A DNA stretch of 64,000 bases, from assembly GCA_029260555.1 (NCBI GenBank), contig JAJDCZ010000022.1:1-64000 (forward strand), given 5' to 3'. The first letter of the stretch is position 1, and each line of letters starts with the position of its first letter. Position numbers and translations under genes: made by a program. Below are positions 54,311 through 63,675 of this stretch, one piece after another. Origin of the DNA: Phycisphaerales bacterium. GTDB lineage: Bacteria > Planctomycetota > Phycisphaerae > Phycisphaerales > UBA1924. The notes under the pieces are model-generated. The model was not told where the DNA came from. It worked only from the letters and a program-made list of their open reading frames with translations, and did no database searches.

Positions 54311-55942
54311 TCAATGACGAAAGCGACGGGTGCCTGTAACGACGCATGAGACGCTTTTTTCATTGCACAAGGCAAAGGTTTCTTCATCGCGTTTTGACCC
54401 GCCGGGCTGAAATATGCACTGAATACCAGCAATAATAAGAATCGCAGGACCATCAGGGAACGGGAAGAATGCGTCGCTATAGGCACAGGCGTTCTGGGCG
54501 AGTTCGCCCGCTTTTTCAACGGCAATTCGGCAAGCTCCCACGCGATCCATCTGGCCCGCACCCGCGCCAAACAGGCGCAAAGCCTGCGGGTCTTGGGGTG
54601 TTTGACCACCAATTGCAATAGCGTTGGATGCAAGGGCTGAACCAACGACTTCAAGAAATCGGCCGGTGCGAAGCTGATTTTCTTCAGCCTCAGCTCCCGC
54701 AGCACACGCCCACTCAGCATGGGCTGTTGTCTCACGCTGTCCAAGCAGCCCCCCTTCCAGGAATCGAAACCGGGTTGCTCTGGATGAATGTTCAGCAGCT
54801 TGGCCCAACTCCAACAGCCTGACATTTTTCCAGCGTGCCTGCAGACAGCTCAAAGCCTCAGGCTCGAAATGATCCGCCAGAATGACCTCAAGAAAGACAT
54901 TGGGCTGGCAGATTCGTGCTGCAGCCGCTTCGTTGAGTGTTCCTGAAACTGCAAGGATCCCGCCAAAGGCTGCCAGTGGATCACCCAGTAGCGCATGATC
55001 GACCGCAGCCTGACACGAACTTGCGATCGCTGCGCCGCATGGGTTGGCGTGTTTGATCACGCACGCTGAAAAGCTGCCAGGTTCAAGAGCAGCCAGTTGG
55101 TCAGTGAGTTTCATCGCTGCATCAGCATCATTGAGATTGTTGTAACTGAGCTCTTTGCCATGATGCTGAGTTGCATGGATGACAGATCGACCCTGAAAAG
55201 CCGGATCAGAATACACCGCTGCAGCTTGATGAGGATTCTCGCCATAGCGAAGTGTGCGTGTACAAGCAAGGCTCAACTCGATGCGCTCAGGCAGAAGCTC
55301 AGCTTGGTCTTCACTCTTTGAATCAGAGATTGAAGGCGAGTTTGTTTGGCTGCTCAGATACTGTGTAATGGCTCGGTCGTAGCGGCTGGTTCGATCAAAC
55401 GCCTCGACCGCCAGTTGCATGCGGAGAGCCAGACTGGTGGAGCCTTGATTCTGGTTCAGTGTATCAATGACGCGCTGGTATTGAGCTGGGTCTGTGAGAA
55501 CAACGACATCATTGTGGTTTTTGGATGCAGACCTGATCATGCTGGGGCCACCGATGTCGATCTGCTCAATGGCTTCTCCAAGGGATACGCCAGATTGTGC
55601 GATGGTCTTCTCAAAGGGGTAGAGGTTGATGCAGACCAGGTCGATCATCTCGATCTGGTGTTCTTGTGCCTGCTGGGCATGGTCCGGGTCATCTCTGCGG
55701 GCGAGGATTCCGCCATGGATTTTGGGATGAAGGGTTTTGACCCTGCCATGCATGATCTCGGGAAAGCCGGTGACATTTTCAACGGGCGTGACTGCGATGT
55801 CAGCATCCATGAGAGCTAGAGCGGTGCCACCAGTTGAGATAATTTCAACACCAAACGATGCCAGCGTTTGTGCCAGCTCAATGAGCCCGGTTTTATCGCT
55901 GACAGAGAGAATGGCTCTGCGTGGTCTGACCAGATCGGACAT
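54311..55942 (-). CDS. purH: Bifunctional AICAR formyltransferase / IMP cyclohydrolase
   Basis: 543 residues. Last two steps of purine synthesis. N-terminal cyclohydrolase (ILSVSDKTGLIELA, STGGTALAL, HGRVKTLHPKIHGGIL, INLYPF) and C-terminal transformylase (LRYGENPHQAA, SYNNLNDADAA, KHANPCGAAIA, GSALASNAIAIGG, DAFFPFPDG, ending TGTRRFRH). A short acidic Ser-rich insert lies near 200. Probably cotranscribed with the BamB-like gene 35 bases upstream. Confidence 0.95.
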   Translation of the reverse strand: MSDLVRPRRAILSVSDKTGLIELAQTLASFGVEIISTGGTALALMDADIAVTPVENVTGFPEIMHGRVKTLHPKIHGGILARRDDPDHAQQAQEHQIEMIDLVCINLYPFEKTIAQSGVSLGEAIEQIDIGGPSMIRSASKNHNDVVVLTDPAQYQRVIDTLNQNQGSTSLALRMQLAVEAFDRTSRYDRAITQYLSSQTNSPSISDSKSEDQAELLPERIELSLACTRTLRYGENPHQAAAVYSDPAFQGRSVIHATQHHGKELSYNNLNDADAAMKLTDQLAALEPGSFSACVIKHANPCGAAIASSCQAAVDHALLGDPLAAFGGILAVSGTLNEAAAARICQPNVFLEVILADHFEPEALSCLQARWKNVRLLELGQAAEHSSRATRFRFLEGGLLGQRETTAHAEWACAAGAEAEENQLRTGRFLEVVGSALASNAIAIGGQTPQDPQALRLFGAGAGQMDRVGACRIAVEKAGELAQNACAYSDAFFPFPDGPAILIIAGIQCIFQPGGSKRDEETFALCNEKSVSCVVTGTRRFRH

Positions 55943-55977
55943 GAAAGATATTCTCAGGCAAGGTTCAGGTAAGTCTG

Positions 55978-57138
55978 TTATCTGGCTTTAAATCGTGCGA
56001 CCACACCCTTGAAAGAAACCGTGATCAAATCGCCATCGTCATAATCGGTCATGAAAGCCATGCTCAGGTGAGGCACATCGATCTGGCTTATGATATCGCC
56101 ACGCCTGGGGTCAAGCGTGGTCAGCTTTCCATCGCCAAAGACCATGAGGTAGCCATTTCTCATGCCCAGCACGGTGCCCATGACATCTGGCGCAGCCCAC
56201 GAGGGTTTTTTCTTGCCGATTTCAATAGCAATAAGCCCAGCATCTTCAGTCGCGACATACACCACGCGATTGTGAACCACGGGTTGATGGGTCAGCGGGT
56301 TGGATGTGCGATAACGCCAGACAGTTTTGCCGCCCTGGCTTGCATCAAAGGCATAAAGAGACTGGTCCCGGCTGGCCACGATCATCATCTTGCCCTGAAC
56401 CACAGGGGTCGTATCTAGGCCATCGTAGATGCGGTTCTGACCCAGCAGGCTGCCACTGGCTGCATCAACGAAGATGACTTCACCAGTATCAGAAACCGCT
56501 CCGACGATCCCGTTGTTGATCAGCACAAGATCAGCTGAGATTGAGTCAGAGGTGGCGTTGGCCCACTGGGTGATGTTCTGAACGAACTGGTGTGCGAAGA
56601 GATTGCCGGTGGCTGTGCCATAGGCTGCTGCATCGGGCAGCATGAGGGGGGCGGTGTTGACAACATGGTGCAGTCGATGGCGAAGGATGGGGTTGCCAGT
56701 AGCAACATTCAGGCCAAAGACTTCAGTATCGCTGGTCACGAGGATTCTCGCACCATCTCGGCTGATGCCTACAAAGCGAGTCAAAGGCGTTGCCAGCTCA
56801 TAAGACCAGCGTTGGCGCCCCGTGTCAGCATCCAGAGCGGTGCATCGGCTGCCTGATTCCAGTGCAACCACGACATCGTCATAGGCTTTGATATCAATGA
56901 TGGAAGCACCCCGGCTCAGAGCGGGATACCCCACCCAGTCCAGCGCATAGCCGATTTTTTTGTAATCATCGTGCGAGATGGGTGAACTGGCTCGGCGTTG
57001 CTCAACGCTTTTGGACGAACCCGTTGAGCTGCCCGACATGGATGAACAGCCACCAGAAAGCAGCAAACCCAACCCCGCCAGCGCAACCGCCAGCGATCGG
57101 TTCAGCGAGAATGACATTATGCGTAGCGTGGTCGGCAT
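55978..57138 (-). CDS. PQQ/BamB-like beta-propeller lipoprotein
   Basis: 386 residues. Lipobox LLSGGC near Cys 31. The body shows repeated blade motifs (CTALDADTGRQRWSYEL, VFGLNVATGNPILRHRL, IIFVDAASGSLLGQN-like, LYAFDASQGGKTVWRYR, LITLDPRRGDIISQ-like), as in BamB, the outer-membrane protein assembly lipoprotein. ATG 57138 has GGAGG nine bases upstream. Confidence 0.83.
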   Translation of the reverse strand: MPTTLRIMSFSLNRSLAVALAGLGLLLSGGCSSMSGSSTGSSKSVEQRRASSPISHDDYKKIGYALDWVGYPALSRGASIIDIKAYDDVVVALESGSRCTALDADTGRQRWSYELATPLTRFVGISRDGARILVTSDTEVFGLNVATGNPILRHRLHHVVNTAPLMLPDAAAYGTATGNLFAHQFVQNITQWANATSDSISADLVLINNGIVGAVSDTGEVIFVDAASGSLLGQNRIYDGLDTTPVVQGKMMIVASRDQSLYAFDASQGGKTVWRYRTSNPLTHQPVVHNRVVYVATEDAGLIAIEIGKKKPSWAAPDVMGTVLGMRNGYLMVFGDGKLTTLDPRRGDIISQIDVPHLSMAFMTDYDDGDLITVSFKGVVARFKAR

Positions 57139-57290
57139 CCGCCTTGACCTCCGGTTCAATAGACCCTTGAATTGCCAACTGGGTAACAATCAACCGAGCA
57201 GGCTTGCTAGCAGTATCCTGCCGACCAGCCGTCCGGTCAAGCAAGAGGCTTGGAATCTCATCGTAGCAGGCACCATTCCAGGAGTTATTC

Positions 57291-57992
57291 ATGTTCACCG
57301 GGCTCGTCCAGACCGTAGGCAGGATCGTTCAGATTTCCTCCACAAAAACCGGCAAGAGGCTCGTTATCGAACCCGAAAACTGGGATTACCAGCCGGGTAT
57401 TGGTGATTCGATCTGCGTGAGTGGCTGTTGCCTGACTGTGGCTCAAATCGGCTCAGATCAAGGCTCACAGGCGGCTTTGGGCTTTGATGTGATCCCCGAA
57501 TCGCTCGCCAAAACCATACTCAAAAGCCTGAAAGAGGGCGATCAGGTCAATCTTGAGAGCTGTGTCACCCCCACCACGCTGCTGGGCGGGCACATCGTCC
57601 AGGGCCATGTCGATGGCGTTGGCGAGGTGCTCAAAGTCGAGCATGATCAGGAAACGGGTGAATATCGCGTTCGCATCGCTCCGCCTGCGGATCTGCTGTG
57701 CTACACCACGCCTAAAGGCTCCATTACGGTTGATGGCGTCTCGCTCACCATCGCAGCCTTGAACACAGATGTTCGTGCAGATCAGAAAAGTGAGGCAAAC
57801 CAGGGCTGGTTCGAGGTTGCTCTGATCCCCACCACACTGGCCGAAACCACGCTGGACAGCCTTGCCCCAGGCAGCCGATGCAACCTTGAGATGGATGTTC
57901 TTGCCAAAACCGTGATCCACTGGCTGACCAACCATTGCCCCGCAGAGCTTTTCAATGCCGCTCAGCCAGGGGCTTTTCATGGAGCCAAATGA
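57291..57992 (+). CDS. ribE: Riboflavin synthase alpha subunit
   Basis: 233 residues. Dismutates two 6,7-dimethyl-8-ribityllumazine to riboflavin. Two homologous barrels: MFTGLVQTVG, SICVSGCCLTV, FDVIPESLAKT and then GHIVQGHVDGVG, SITVDGVSLTI, VALIPTTLAETTL. A slightly longer loop occurs near the Gln-rich stretch at ~160. No FMN riboswitch is seen upstream. Three bases before ruvC, so an operon. Confidence 0.95.
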   Translation: MFTGLVQTVGRIVQISSTKTGKRLVIEPENWDYQPGIGDSICVSGCCLTVAQIGSDQGSQAALGFDVIPESLAKTILKSLKEGDQVNLESCVTPTTLLGGHIVQGHVDGVGEVLKVEHDQETGEYRVRIAPPADLLCYTTPKGSITVDGVSLTIAALNTDVRADQKSEANQGWFEVALIPTTLAETTLDSLAPGSRCNLEMDVLAKTVIHWLTNHCPAELFNAAQPGAFHGAK

Positions 57993-57995
57993 TCC

Positions 57996-58508
57996 ATGCG
58001 AGTGCTAGGCGTCGATCCCGGTTTGCGCATCACGGGCTATGGCTGTCTGGACTGCACCGATGACAACACCACAATCCTCGAAGCTGGTGTCTTTAATCTG
58101 AGCAAACTCGCCCAGAGCGATCGTTCCGGGACAGAAACCGTGAGTGCTCGGCTGATGGAGCTTGATCAGGATTTTCGTGAGCTGCTGGATCGGGTTGAAC
58201 CAGATCTGGTGGCAGTCGAATCGCTCTTTGCTCATTACAAGCACCCGACGACCGCCATTGTGATGGGTCACGCCCGAGGCGTGCTGCTGCTGGCGATTAA
58301 AAAAGCGGGTGTGGAACTGATCGAACTCAAACCCAACACGGTCAAGAAGTCGGTCACAGGTCATGGCCATGCGTCCAAAGAACAGATGCAACACGCTGTG
58401 CAAGACATTTTTCACCTGCCTGAGCTTCCTGAGCCACCTGATGTAGCAGATGCCCTTGGAATCGCATTATGCGCAGCACGACGCATCGCACTGGAAAAAA
58501 GCATCTAG
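57996..58508 (+). CDS. ruvC: Holliday junction resolvase RuvC
   Basis: 170 residues. RNase H fold: RVLGVDPGLRITGYG (Asp7), VAVESLFAHYKHP (Glu), and a C-terminal PPDVADALGIALC with the two acidic metal ligands. Resolves crossover junctions with RuvAB, which are not in the window. Cotranscribed with ribE. Confidence 0.94.
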   Translation: MRVLGVDPGLRITGYGCLDCTDDNTTILEAGVFNLSKLAQSDRSGTETVSARLMELDQDFRELLDRVEPDLVAVESLFAHYKHPTTAIVMGHARGVLLLAIKKAGVELIELKPNTVKKSVTGHGHASKEQMQHAVQDIFHLPELPEPPDVADALGIALCAARRIALEKSI

Positions 58509-58526
58509 CTTGCAATCTGACAGCGA

Positions 58527-58611
58527 ACGAGCCGCGACCGTGAGGGAGCGGGAATCGTAGAAAGATCTGAAAAAGTCACAGGGAGACCACACCCTGACGG
58601 TCGTGGCTCGT
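58527..58611. repeat. Interspersed palindromic repeat, copy 2
   Basis: Left arm 58527-58550 is identical to copy 1; right arm 58588-58611 differs at four positions. Same AGAGTTC(A/T)GAATC flank follows. Confidence 0.82.
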
Positions 58612-58761
58612 CAGAGTTCTGAATCCGGTAGAGTTGCCAGTCATGCCGGGTTTTTGTGTTATTCTCAGCAACACCCGATATCTCGTTCGGTATCACATTC
58701 AGGCGTGATATGATTGAACTGTTGCGTGCCAGTGGCTCTAAGCAAGAATCGAACAGGAACC

Positions 58762-59946
58762 ATGCTTTTATCATCAACCCAATGCAATCGGTTTGTGACA
58801 GCTGCGTGTGTGGTGTTTTTCCTGCAATCCGGTTATGCATCTGCCCAGGTGTCGCCTGAGAACCCAGTTGATGGAACCAAACCTGTTCCAGAAGTTCAAG
58901 CTGAGCAAGTCGAGCACACTGACCGGGCGATGATGAGTGATAATCAACTCATGAATCTAATTGAGCACATGGGTGATCCTGAGCTTTCGATTCGTGATGA
59001 TGCTGCACTGGCCATCCTTCGTGATGAATCCGCAGCCCTCACGCGGCTGGAAGAAATCCTGAAAAACAATCACACGCTCACCCCAGAACAAAGGCTCAGG
59101 CTTCTCTGGATCACACGCTCGCGGTTCTTTCAGACGCCTCGTGGTGCGATTGGCATCTCGTTTGGTCAGGGCAACGATGCTGGGCGCATCGGTAAAACCT
59201 ACGACCACTTCCCATCATCAAAAACGCTCCGTGTTGGCGATGCAATTATCGCCATCCAGGGGCATTCGATGGATCAGCTTTTGTCCACACTCCGCAGGCA
59301 GGTCATCAGCCAGGACCCGGGTCAGAAGTTGATCTTTGACATTCTGCGCGACGGCCAAAGGCTCAAGGTGCCCGTCGAACTGGGATCATGGGACATGTTG
59401 CCTAACTCGCCCAGGCTGGGCAGGGCTGAGCTTGCTGATGCATGGCTCTGGCGCAGCCAGTCGTATTGGCTGGATCAATCTTCTGCGGGATCATCTGTGC
59501 CGATTGATACGGGTCTTGCTCCTGAAGCGTGGTATCCCCCCGCGGGGTCTACTCAGGTGCTCACTCGTAGATCATCCAGAAGCCGAGGCTTTGAAAATCA
59601 GCCTCCGTTTCTGGTCGCAGGCGGTGAGCCTCGCATGGATCTGATCACCGATGCCCTTCGTGTCGATCCTTCTGCTCAGGGCTGGCGTGGTGCTGGGGGG
59701 GCTGGGGGGATTGATGAAGCAGAACAGGCGATGTTCAACCGCCTCCAGGCAGAGCTGGATCAACTCTACAACCAGCGAGCAACGATTGTTGACTCGATCG
59801 CCCGGTCAGAAAAACTCCTGGATCTCAAAGTGAACGAACCGTTGCAGCAAAAAAGCATCCTCAAGAGAATCACTGTCCAGAAACAGATGCTCATTCAGTA
59901 CGATCAGCAGATTATTCAGCTTCAGAGCATCCTCCGCAGACGCTGA
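58762..59946 (+). CDS. Secreted PDZ-domain protein with C-terminal coiled coil
   Basis: 394 residues. Signal peptide ending YASAQ near residue 29. Helical segment (50-125), then a PDZ-like domain (TPRGAIGISFGQG..TLRVGDAIIAIQGHSMDQLLSTLRRQV..DILRDGQRLKVPVEL), a variable middle, and a final coiled coil (QAELDQLYNQRATIVDSIARSEKLL). The HtrA protease part is absent, so it is a scaffold or adaptor. ATG 58762 has AGGAA adjacent upstream. Confidence 0.75.
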   Translation: MLLSSTQCNRFVTAACVVFFLQSGYASAQVSPENPVDGTKPVPEVQAEQVEHTDRAMMSDNQLMNLIEHMGDPELSIRDDAALAILRDESAALTRLEEILKNNHTLTPEQRLRLLWITRSRFFQTPRGAIGISFGQGNDAGRIGKTYDHFPSSKTLRVGDAIIAIQGHSMDQLLSTLRRQVISQDPGQKLIFDILRDGQRLKVPVELGSWDMLPNSPRLGRAELADAWLWRSQSYWLDQSSAGSSVPIDTGLAPEAWYPPAGSTQVLTRRSSRSRGFENQPPFLVAGGEPRMDLITDALRVDPSAQGWRGAGGAGGIDEAEQAMFNRLQAELDQLYNQRATIVDSIARSEKLLDLKVNEPLQQKSILKRITVQKQMLIQYDQQIIQLQSILRRR

Positions 59947-60003
59947 GCCTTGCCAATCAGCATTTTCTCAGCCCTGTGGCCGGGCTGTTGGTAGCCTGTT
60001 GTC

Positions 60004-60813
60004 ATGCAAACCATACTTGTCACGACTGGATTGACGCTTGTTTGCCTGCTTGCAGGAGCGGGGCTGCTGCATCTTCTGCCCCCGCTTGGTTCTGCGGGTC
60101 GGGCGTTGAGTGAGGCGTTGTGTCGGGCACCGCTGCTGGATTTTCTGGTGACATACTTCACGGTGTTGCCTCCGATCGTGGGGGGGATCGTTGTGGGTTG
60201 GCAGGGTGTGCTTGGAGGCATCGCCGGTCAGGTGGCGACACTCTTTGTATGGAGCTGGCTGCACGAGCTATTCCATCCAGAAGCAAGGCGAGGCCCCCGA
60301 ATCGTCAAGGAAAACAATCGACTTGTCGGCCGATTTCAAAATCACGCCGGGCTCTGGATCTCTTCACTGGCGGTGCCTGTCTTCTGGCTCTTGCGTCTGA
60401 CCGAACTGGTCGTATATCCGTTCCTGATCGTGCTGTTGCGTTTTCCGCGTTACAAACAGGGCGACTGGGTCAATCTTTCCAGGCACAAGTTCCAAGGCCT
60501 GGTCGGACACGATCTGATCTGGTGTCTGTACTGCGACTGGATGACCGGTCTGTGGTCACTGGGCTCGGAAATGCTGCGGAATCTCGAATCGTTCTGGTGC
60601 CCGATCCGATTTCATAGCGACAAAAAATGCGACAACTGCGCGCTGGATTTTCCAGATATCAACAACAGCTGGGTTGCTGCGGATGCCTCGATGACCGATG
60701 TGACCGAACTGATCAAACGCCGTTACAGCAAAGACGATCCCCCCAATGCCTGGCATGGCTATCGCACGCCACTGACCATCGAACGCAAACCGCTCGATGA
60801 GGATCAGTCATAA
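60004..60813 (+). CDS. Membrane protein of unknown function with cysteine cluster
   Basis: 269 residues. Membrane helices near 5-27, 48-80 and 115-145. The cytoplasmic C-terminal half has cysteines in pairs (WCLYCDWM, WCPIRF, KKCDNCAL) suited to metal binding. I do not recognise the family. Monocistronic, 57 bases after the PDZ gene. Confidence 0.5.
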   Translation: MQTILVTTGLTLVCLLAGAGLLHLLPPLGSAGRALSEALCRAPLLDFLVTYFTVLPPIVGGIVVGWQGVLGGIAGQVATLFVWSWLHELFHPEARRGPRIVKENNRLVGRFQNHAGLWISSLAVPVFWLLRLTELVVYPFLIVLLRFPRYKQGDWVNLSRHKFQGLVGHDLIWCLYCDWMTGLWSLGSEMLRNLESFWCPIRFHSDKKCDNCALDFPDINNSWVAADASMTDVTELIKRRYSKDDPPNAWHGYRTPLTIERKPLDEDQS

Positions 60814-60876
60814 CCCGCTCCTGACCTGTGCAGATCATGGGCTGACTATGGATATATTCTGGGCAGCAATAAAAAG

Positions 60877-60963
60877 CGGAGAGAGCGGGATTCGAACCCG
60901 CGGTACGATTGCTCGTACACACGATTTCCAGTCGTGCACCTTCAGCCGCTCGGTCACCTCTCC
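60877..60963 (-). tRNA. tRNA-Ser (anticodon GGA)
   Basis: 87 bases with a long variable arm typical of serine tRNAs. Acceptor GGAGAGG / TCTCTCC, discriminator G; anticodon loop CTGGAAA; T-arm GCGGG-TTCGAAT-CCCGC. CCA is not encoded; the 3' end is followed by CTTTTT, a likely terminator. The promoter lies upstream on the minus strand. Confidence 0.97.
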
Positions 60964-60976
60964 GGCTGGGTCGCCC

Positions 60977-61005
60977 ATCGTAGACAATCAAACCTCCTTT
61001 GTCAT
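60977..61005 (-). promoter_or_regulatory. Putative promoter of tRNA-Ser
   Basis: On the minus strand: -35 ATGACA (61005-61000), 17-base spacer, -10 TACGAT (60982-60977), 13 bases before the tRNA 5' end. Confidence 0.6.
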
Positions 61006-61046
61006 CGCTCAGTAAGCCCCTGAACTTGACCCCGGCATCCAGCTTG

Positions 61047-61889
61047 TCATTCAGAGTTTGCCTGTTTCATCTTCAAAAAAGCAGGTGATGCTGAGCGATC
61101 CACGAATCGAATCCACACAAAATCCAGCACCCTCACCCCCCAGAACCCGCCCACAGCGTGGTCTGCAATCACAAACGCTACTGCCATCCCCACAAACACA
61201 TCCGATGGATAATGTGCTCCCAGAACCACCCGAGAAATGCCCACGATCGCCACCAGCACGATCATGACGCCTGCCAGCTTGCTGTAAAGTCTTGTCAGGA
61301 ATACAGCTGCGACGACCGCAGCCGCGGTGTGACTCGAAGGCATCGACCACAAATCTGACCCGATCCCCTTGCCAACCTCCCACGCATGGACCACGCCATG
61401 CTCAGCCCCCATTGGATACGCACCAAACGGACCCAAAAAGGTCGTGGGATCATCAAACTTGGGTCTGGGCCTGCCCACGACCATTTTGATCACCAGAAGC
61501 ACCAGCCCGTTGACCGCCAGCGCAAAGCCCCAGTCCAGCAATCTACGGCGATTGGCTGGGTCCATCGCCCAGATCACCAGTGCAATGATCAACGATAAGC
61601 CCAGGCCGCCAAACTGTTGCAGTGCTTCGAGTTCCCGCTTGAGATCGCCTCCCAGATGCACCGATCGAGCCGCGTGTGAGAGAAAGTTGTCAAAGGGATA
61701 CACAATCAGTGCTGCGATCAGCCCCAGTGCCAGAGGCAGCGTCCATCTCCGCCTGCGATGATCCAGAATCCAGTTCCAGATCGGGCAGATGATCAATGCC
61801 AAAGGCACGAACAGGACATGGGCAAACCGAACCACGGGGTCCAGCCCACGGTTATAGTCCCACGAGATGCGAAATGGATTCCTGGCCAT
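61047..61889 (-). CDS. PAP2-family membrane phosphatase
   Basis: 280 residues with six membrane helices. Phosphatase motifs: KMVVGRPRP, SMPSSHTAA and SRVVLGAHYPSDV. Likely acts on undecaprenyl pyrophosphate or another lipid phosphate. ATG 61889 is used (TTG 61904 is possible). Its start overlaps the divergent glycosyltransferase gene by 23 bases. Confidence 0.88.
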   Translation of the reverse strand: MARNPFRISWDYNRGLDPVVRFAHVLFVPLALIICPIWNWILDHRRRRWTLPLALGLIAALIVYPFDNFLSHAARSVHLGGDLKRELEALQQFGGLGLSLIIALVIWAMDPANRRRLLDWGFALAVNGLVLLVIKMVVGRPRPKFDDPTTFLGPFGAYPMGAEHGVVHAWEVGKGIGSDLWSMPSSHTAAAVVAAVFLTRLYSKLAGVMIVLVAIVGISRVVLGAHYPSDVFVGMAVAFVIADHAVGGFWGVRVLDFVWIRFVDRSASPAFLKMKQANSE

Positions 61890-63675
61890 CTTCTTCGGTT
61901 CCAATCACCACGCAGCTGATGCGAGCCCTTATCCATGGGCACGATCCTGGCCAGCAGTGTTGCTGTTCGTTCTGCTGTGCCTGACAGTGTACACACCAGG
62001 CTTGCTTTCCATCCCGGTTGTTGACCGTGATGAAGCCCGATTTGCTCAGGCCAGTCGGCAAATGTTCGAGTCAATCGCCTTTCCGACTGCTGCCCGCAAC
62101 CCCGATCTGCACGCTGGCGGGCTGGTTGTGCCCATGGTTGGTGAGAAGCCGAGGCTGAACAAGCCGCCGATGATCTACTGGCTTCAGTCATCATCATCAG
62201 CACTCTTGACCGGGGGACAGCCAGAGCATGATCGCATCTGGATGTATCGTCTGCCCTCGCTCATTGCAGGCATCGGCATCGTGTTGATCACATTCCAGCT
62301 GGGCTTGTGGATGTTTGAGCCTCGCGTGGGATTGCTGGCTGGTGCATTGATTGCATTATCACCAGTGTTTGTCTGGGAAGCGCACCAGGCGCGGGCTGAC
62401 ATGGTGATGGTCTTGTTTACAACGCTGGCACTGGCTCTGCTCTATCGCATTTGGCAGAGGCAGGATCGAAGCTGGTTTCTTGCAATCGGATTTTGGATCT
62501 GCGTCTCGCTGGGCATTCTCACCAAAGGCCCGATCACGCCCATGATCCTGATCCTCACCACATTGAGCATTTCTTTTGTGTGCCGAGACTTTCGCTGGCT
62601 TGGGCGCACAAAGCCCGTCATTGGCCTTTTTATTGTCCTCCTGCTTGTGCTGCCATGGGTGGTGCTGGTCGCTCTGAGGGTGGGCTTTGAGAACTACGCC
62701 AGTCTGGTGTTTGACGAAACGCTGGGGCGAAGTGCCAGTGCAAAAGAGGGGCACGCTGGCCCCCCCGGCTATCACCTGATCCTGCTGGTGGTTCTGTTCT
62801 GGCCCGGGTCAATGCTGGCGGGCGCTGCGGTGCTGCAGCAATTTTCCACAGCCCTGCCTCGCAAAGTGTCCGTAATTGCAGATAAATTGCGACCTCGTCG
62901 AATCTGGCAGGCGATTGTTCATCGCACGCCCGGCGAGCCTCAAGCGTTGTTTCTAATCGCCTGGGTTGTGCCCAGCTGGATCATCTTTGAGATTGTGCGC
63001 ACAAAGCTGCCTCATTACACCATGCCTTTGTACCCTGCGATTGCGCTGCTGACCGCCAAGAGCCTGGTCGACCTGACCCGGGCTCGCTGGTCGCTTAGTC
63101 GACTTGAACGAACGGGGCTGTGGTTCTGGCTGGTGCTTTGTGCAGTGATCGCAGCCAGCCCAATGATCCTGAACAGCGTGCTGCGCTCACAAAACACGGC
63201 ACCCAGCATTGACCCAGTGCTCATCGCGGGGCTTGTGATATTGGTTGGTCTTTTTGTTGTCGTTAGCCGAGCCATTTTCCACCAGAATCTGATGCGAGCC
63301 CAACTGGCAAGTCTGGCTATTGCCTGGTTGACCAGCATCACGCTTCTGGGGCGTGTGCTGCCAAATGCTGAGATGATCTGGGTGACGCCTGGCCTGATGC
63401 AGGCGATTGAGAAGATTGATCCAGAGCACACCAGACCCATCGCAGCGATTGAGTATCACGAAGACAGCCTGGTGTTTGCAACCCGAAGTCGTCTGTCCAG
63501 AATCAATGCTGATCAACTTGGTGCATGGTCAGTGCAAAATCCTGCAGGATTAATCATTCAGCCGTACCACGAGGACTTGATTGATCCAGAAACTTTCATC
63601 GCCCGCATCACAGGCTACAACTATTCCAGAGGCCGCCGTGTCGATCTCGCCATCCAGACGACAACAAAACCATGA
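61867..63675 (+). CDS. ArnT-like lipid-linked sugar transferase (PMT/GT39-GT83 type)
   Basis: 602 residues with about 11 membrane helices. The signature IPVVDRDEARFAQASRQM, then EKPRLNKPPMIYWLQ and LTKGPITP, marks dolichyl/undecaprenyl-phosphate sugar transferases such as ArnT. Takes a sugar from a polyprenyl carrier to lipid A or another envelope acceptor. Related by function to the GT2/LAB_N pair at 27.4-28.8 kb. The stop overlaps truB (ATGA). Confidence 0.88.
   Translation: MRNGFLAIFFGSNHHAADASPYPWARSWPAVLLFVLLCLTVYTPGLLSIPVVDRDEARFAQASRQMFESIAFPTAARNPDLHAGGLVVPMVGEKPRLNKPPMIYWLQSSSSALLTGGQPEHDRIWMYRLPSLIAGIGIVLITFQLGLWMFEPRVGLLAGALIALSPVFVWEAHQARADMVMVLFTTLALALLYRIWQRQDRSWFLAIGFWICVSLGILTKGPITPMILILTTLSISFVCRDFRWLGRTKPVIGLFIVLLLVLPWVVLVALRVGFENYASLVFDETLGRSASAKEGHAGPPGYHLILLVVLFWPGSMLAGAAVLQQFSTALPRKVSVIADKLRPRRIWQAIVHRTPGEPQALFLIAWVVPSWIIFEIVRTKLPHYTMPLYPAIALLTAKSLVDLTRARWSLSRLERTGLWFWLVLCAVIAASPMILNSVLRSQNTAPSIDPVLIAGLVILVGLFVVVSRAIFHQNLMRAQLASLAIAWLTSITLLGRVLPNAEMIWVTPGLMQAIEKIDPEHTRPIAAIEYHEDSLVFATRSRLSRINADQLGAWSVQNPAGLIIQPYHEDLIDPETFIARITGYNYSRGRRVDLAIQTTTKP

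Noticed and set aside
54253-54825. A 190-codon frame on the same strand as purH, offset by one base
   Set aside because: It lies wholly inside or just past the purH transformylase region, which is intact to its RRFRH end; it is a frame shadow, not evidence of a purH frameshift.
57139-57290. FMN riboswitch upstream of ribE
   Set aside because: No conserved RFN-element blocks are visible in the 152-base divergent region.
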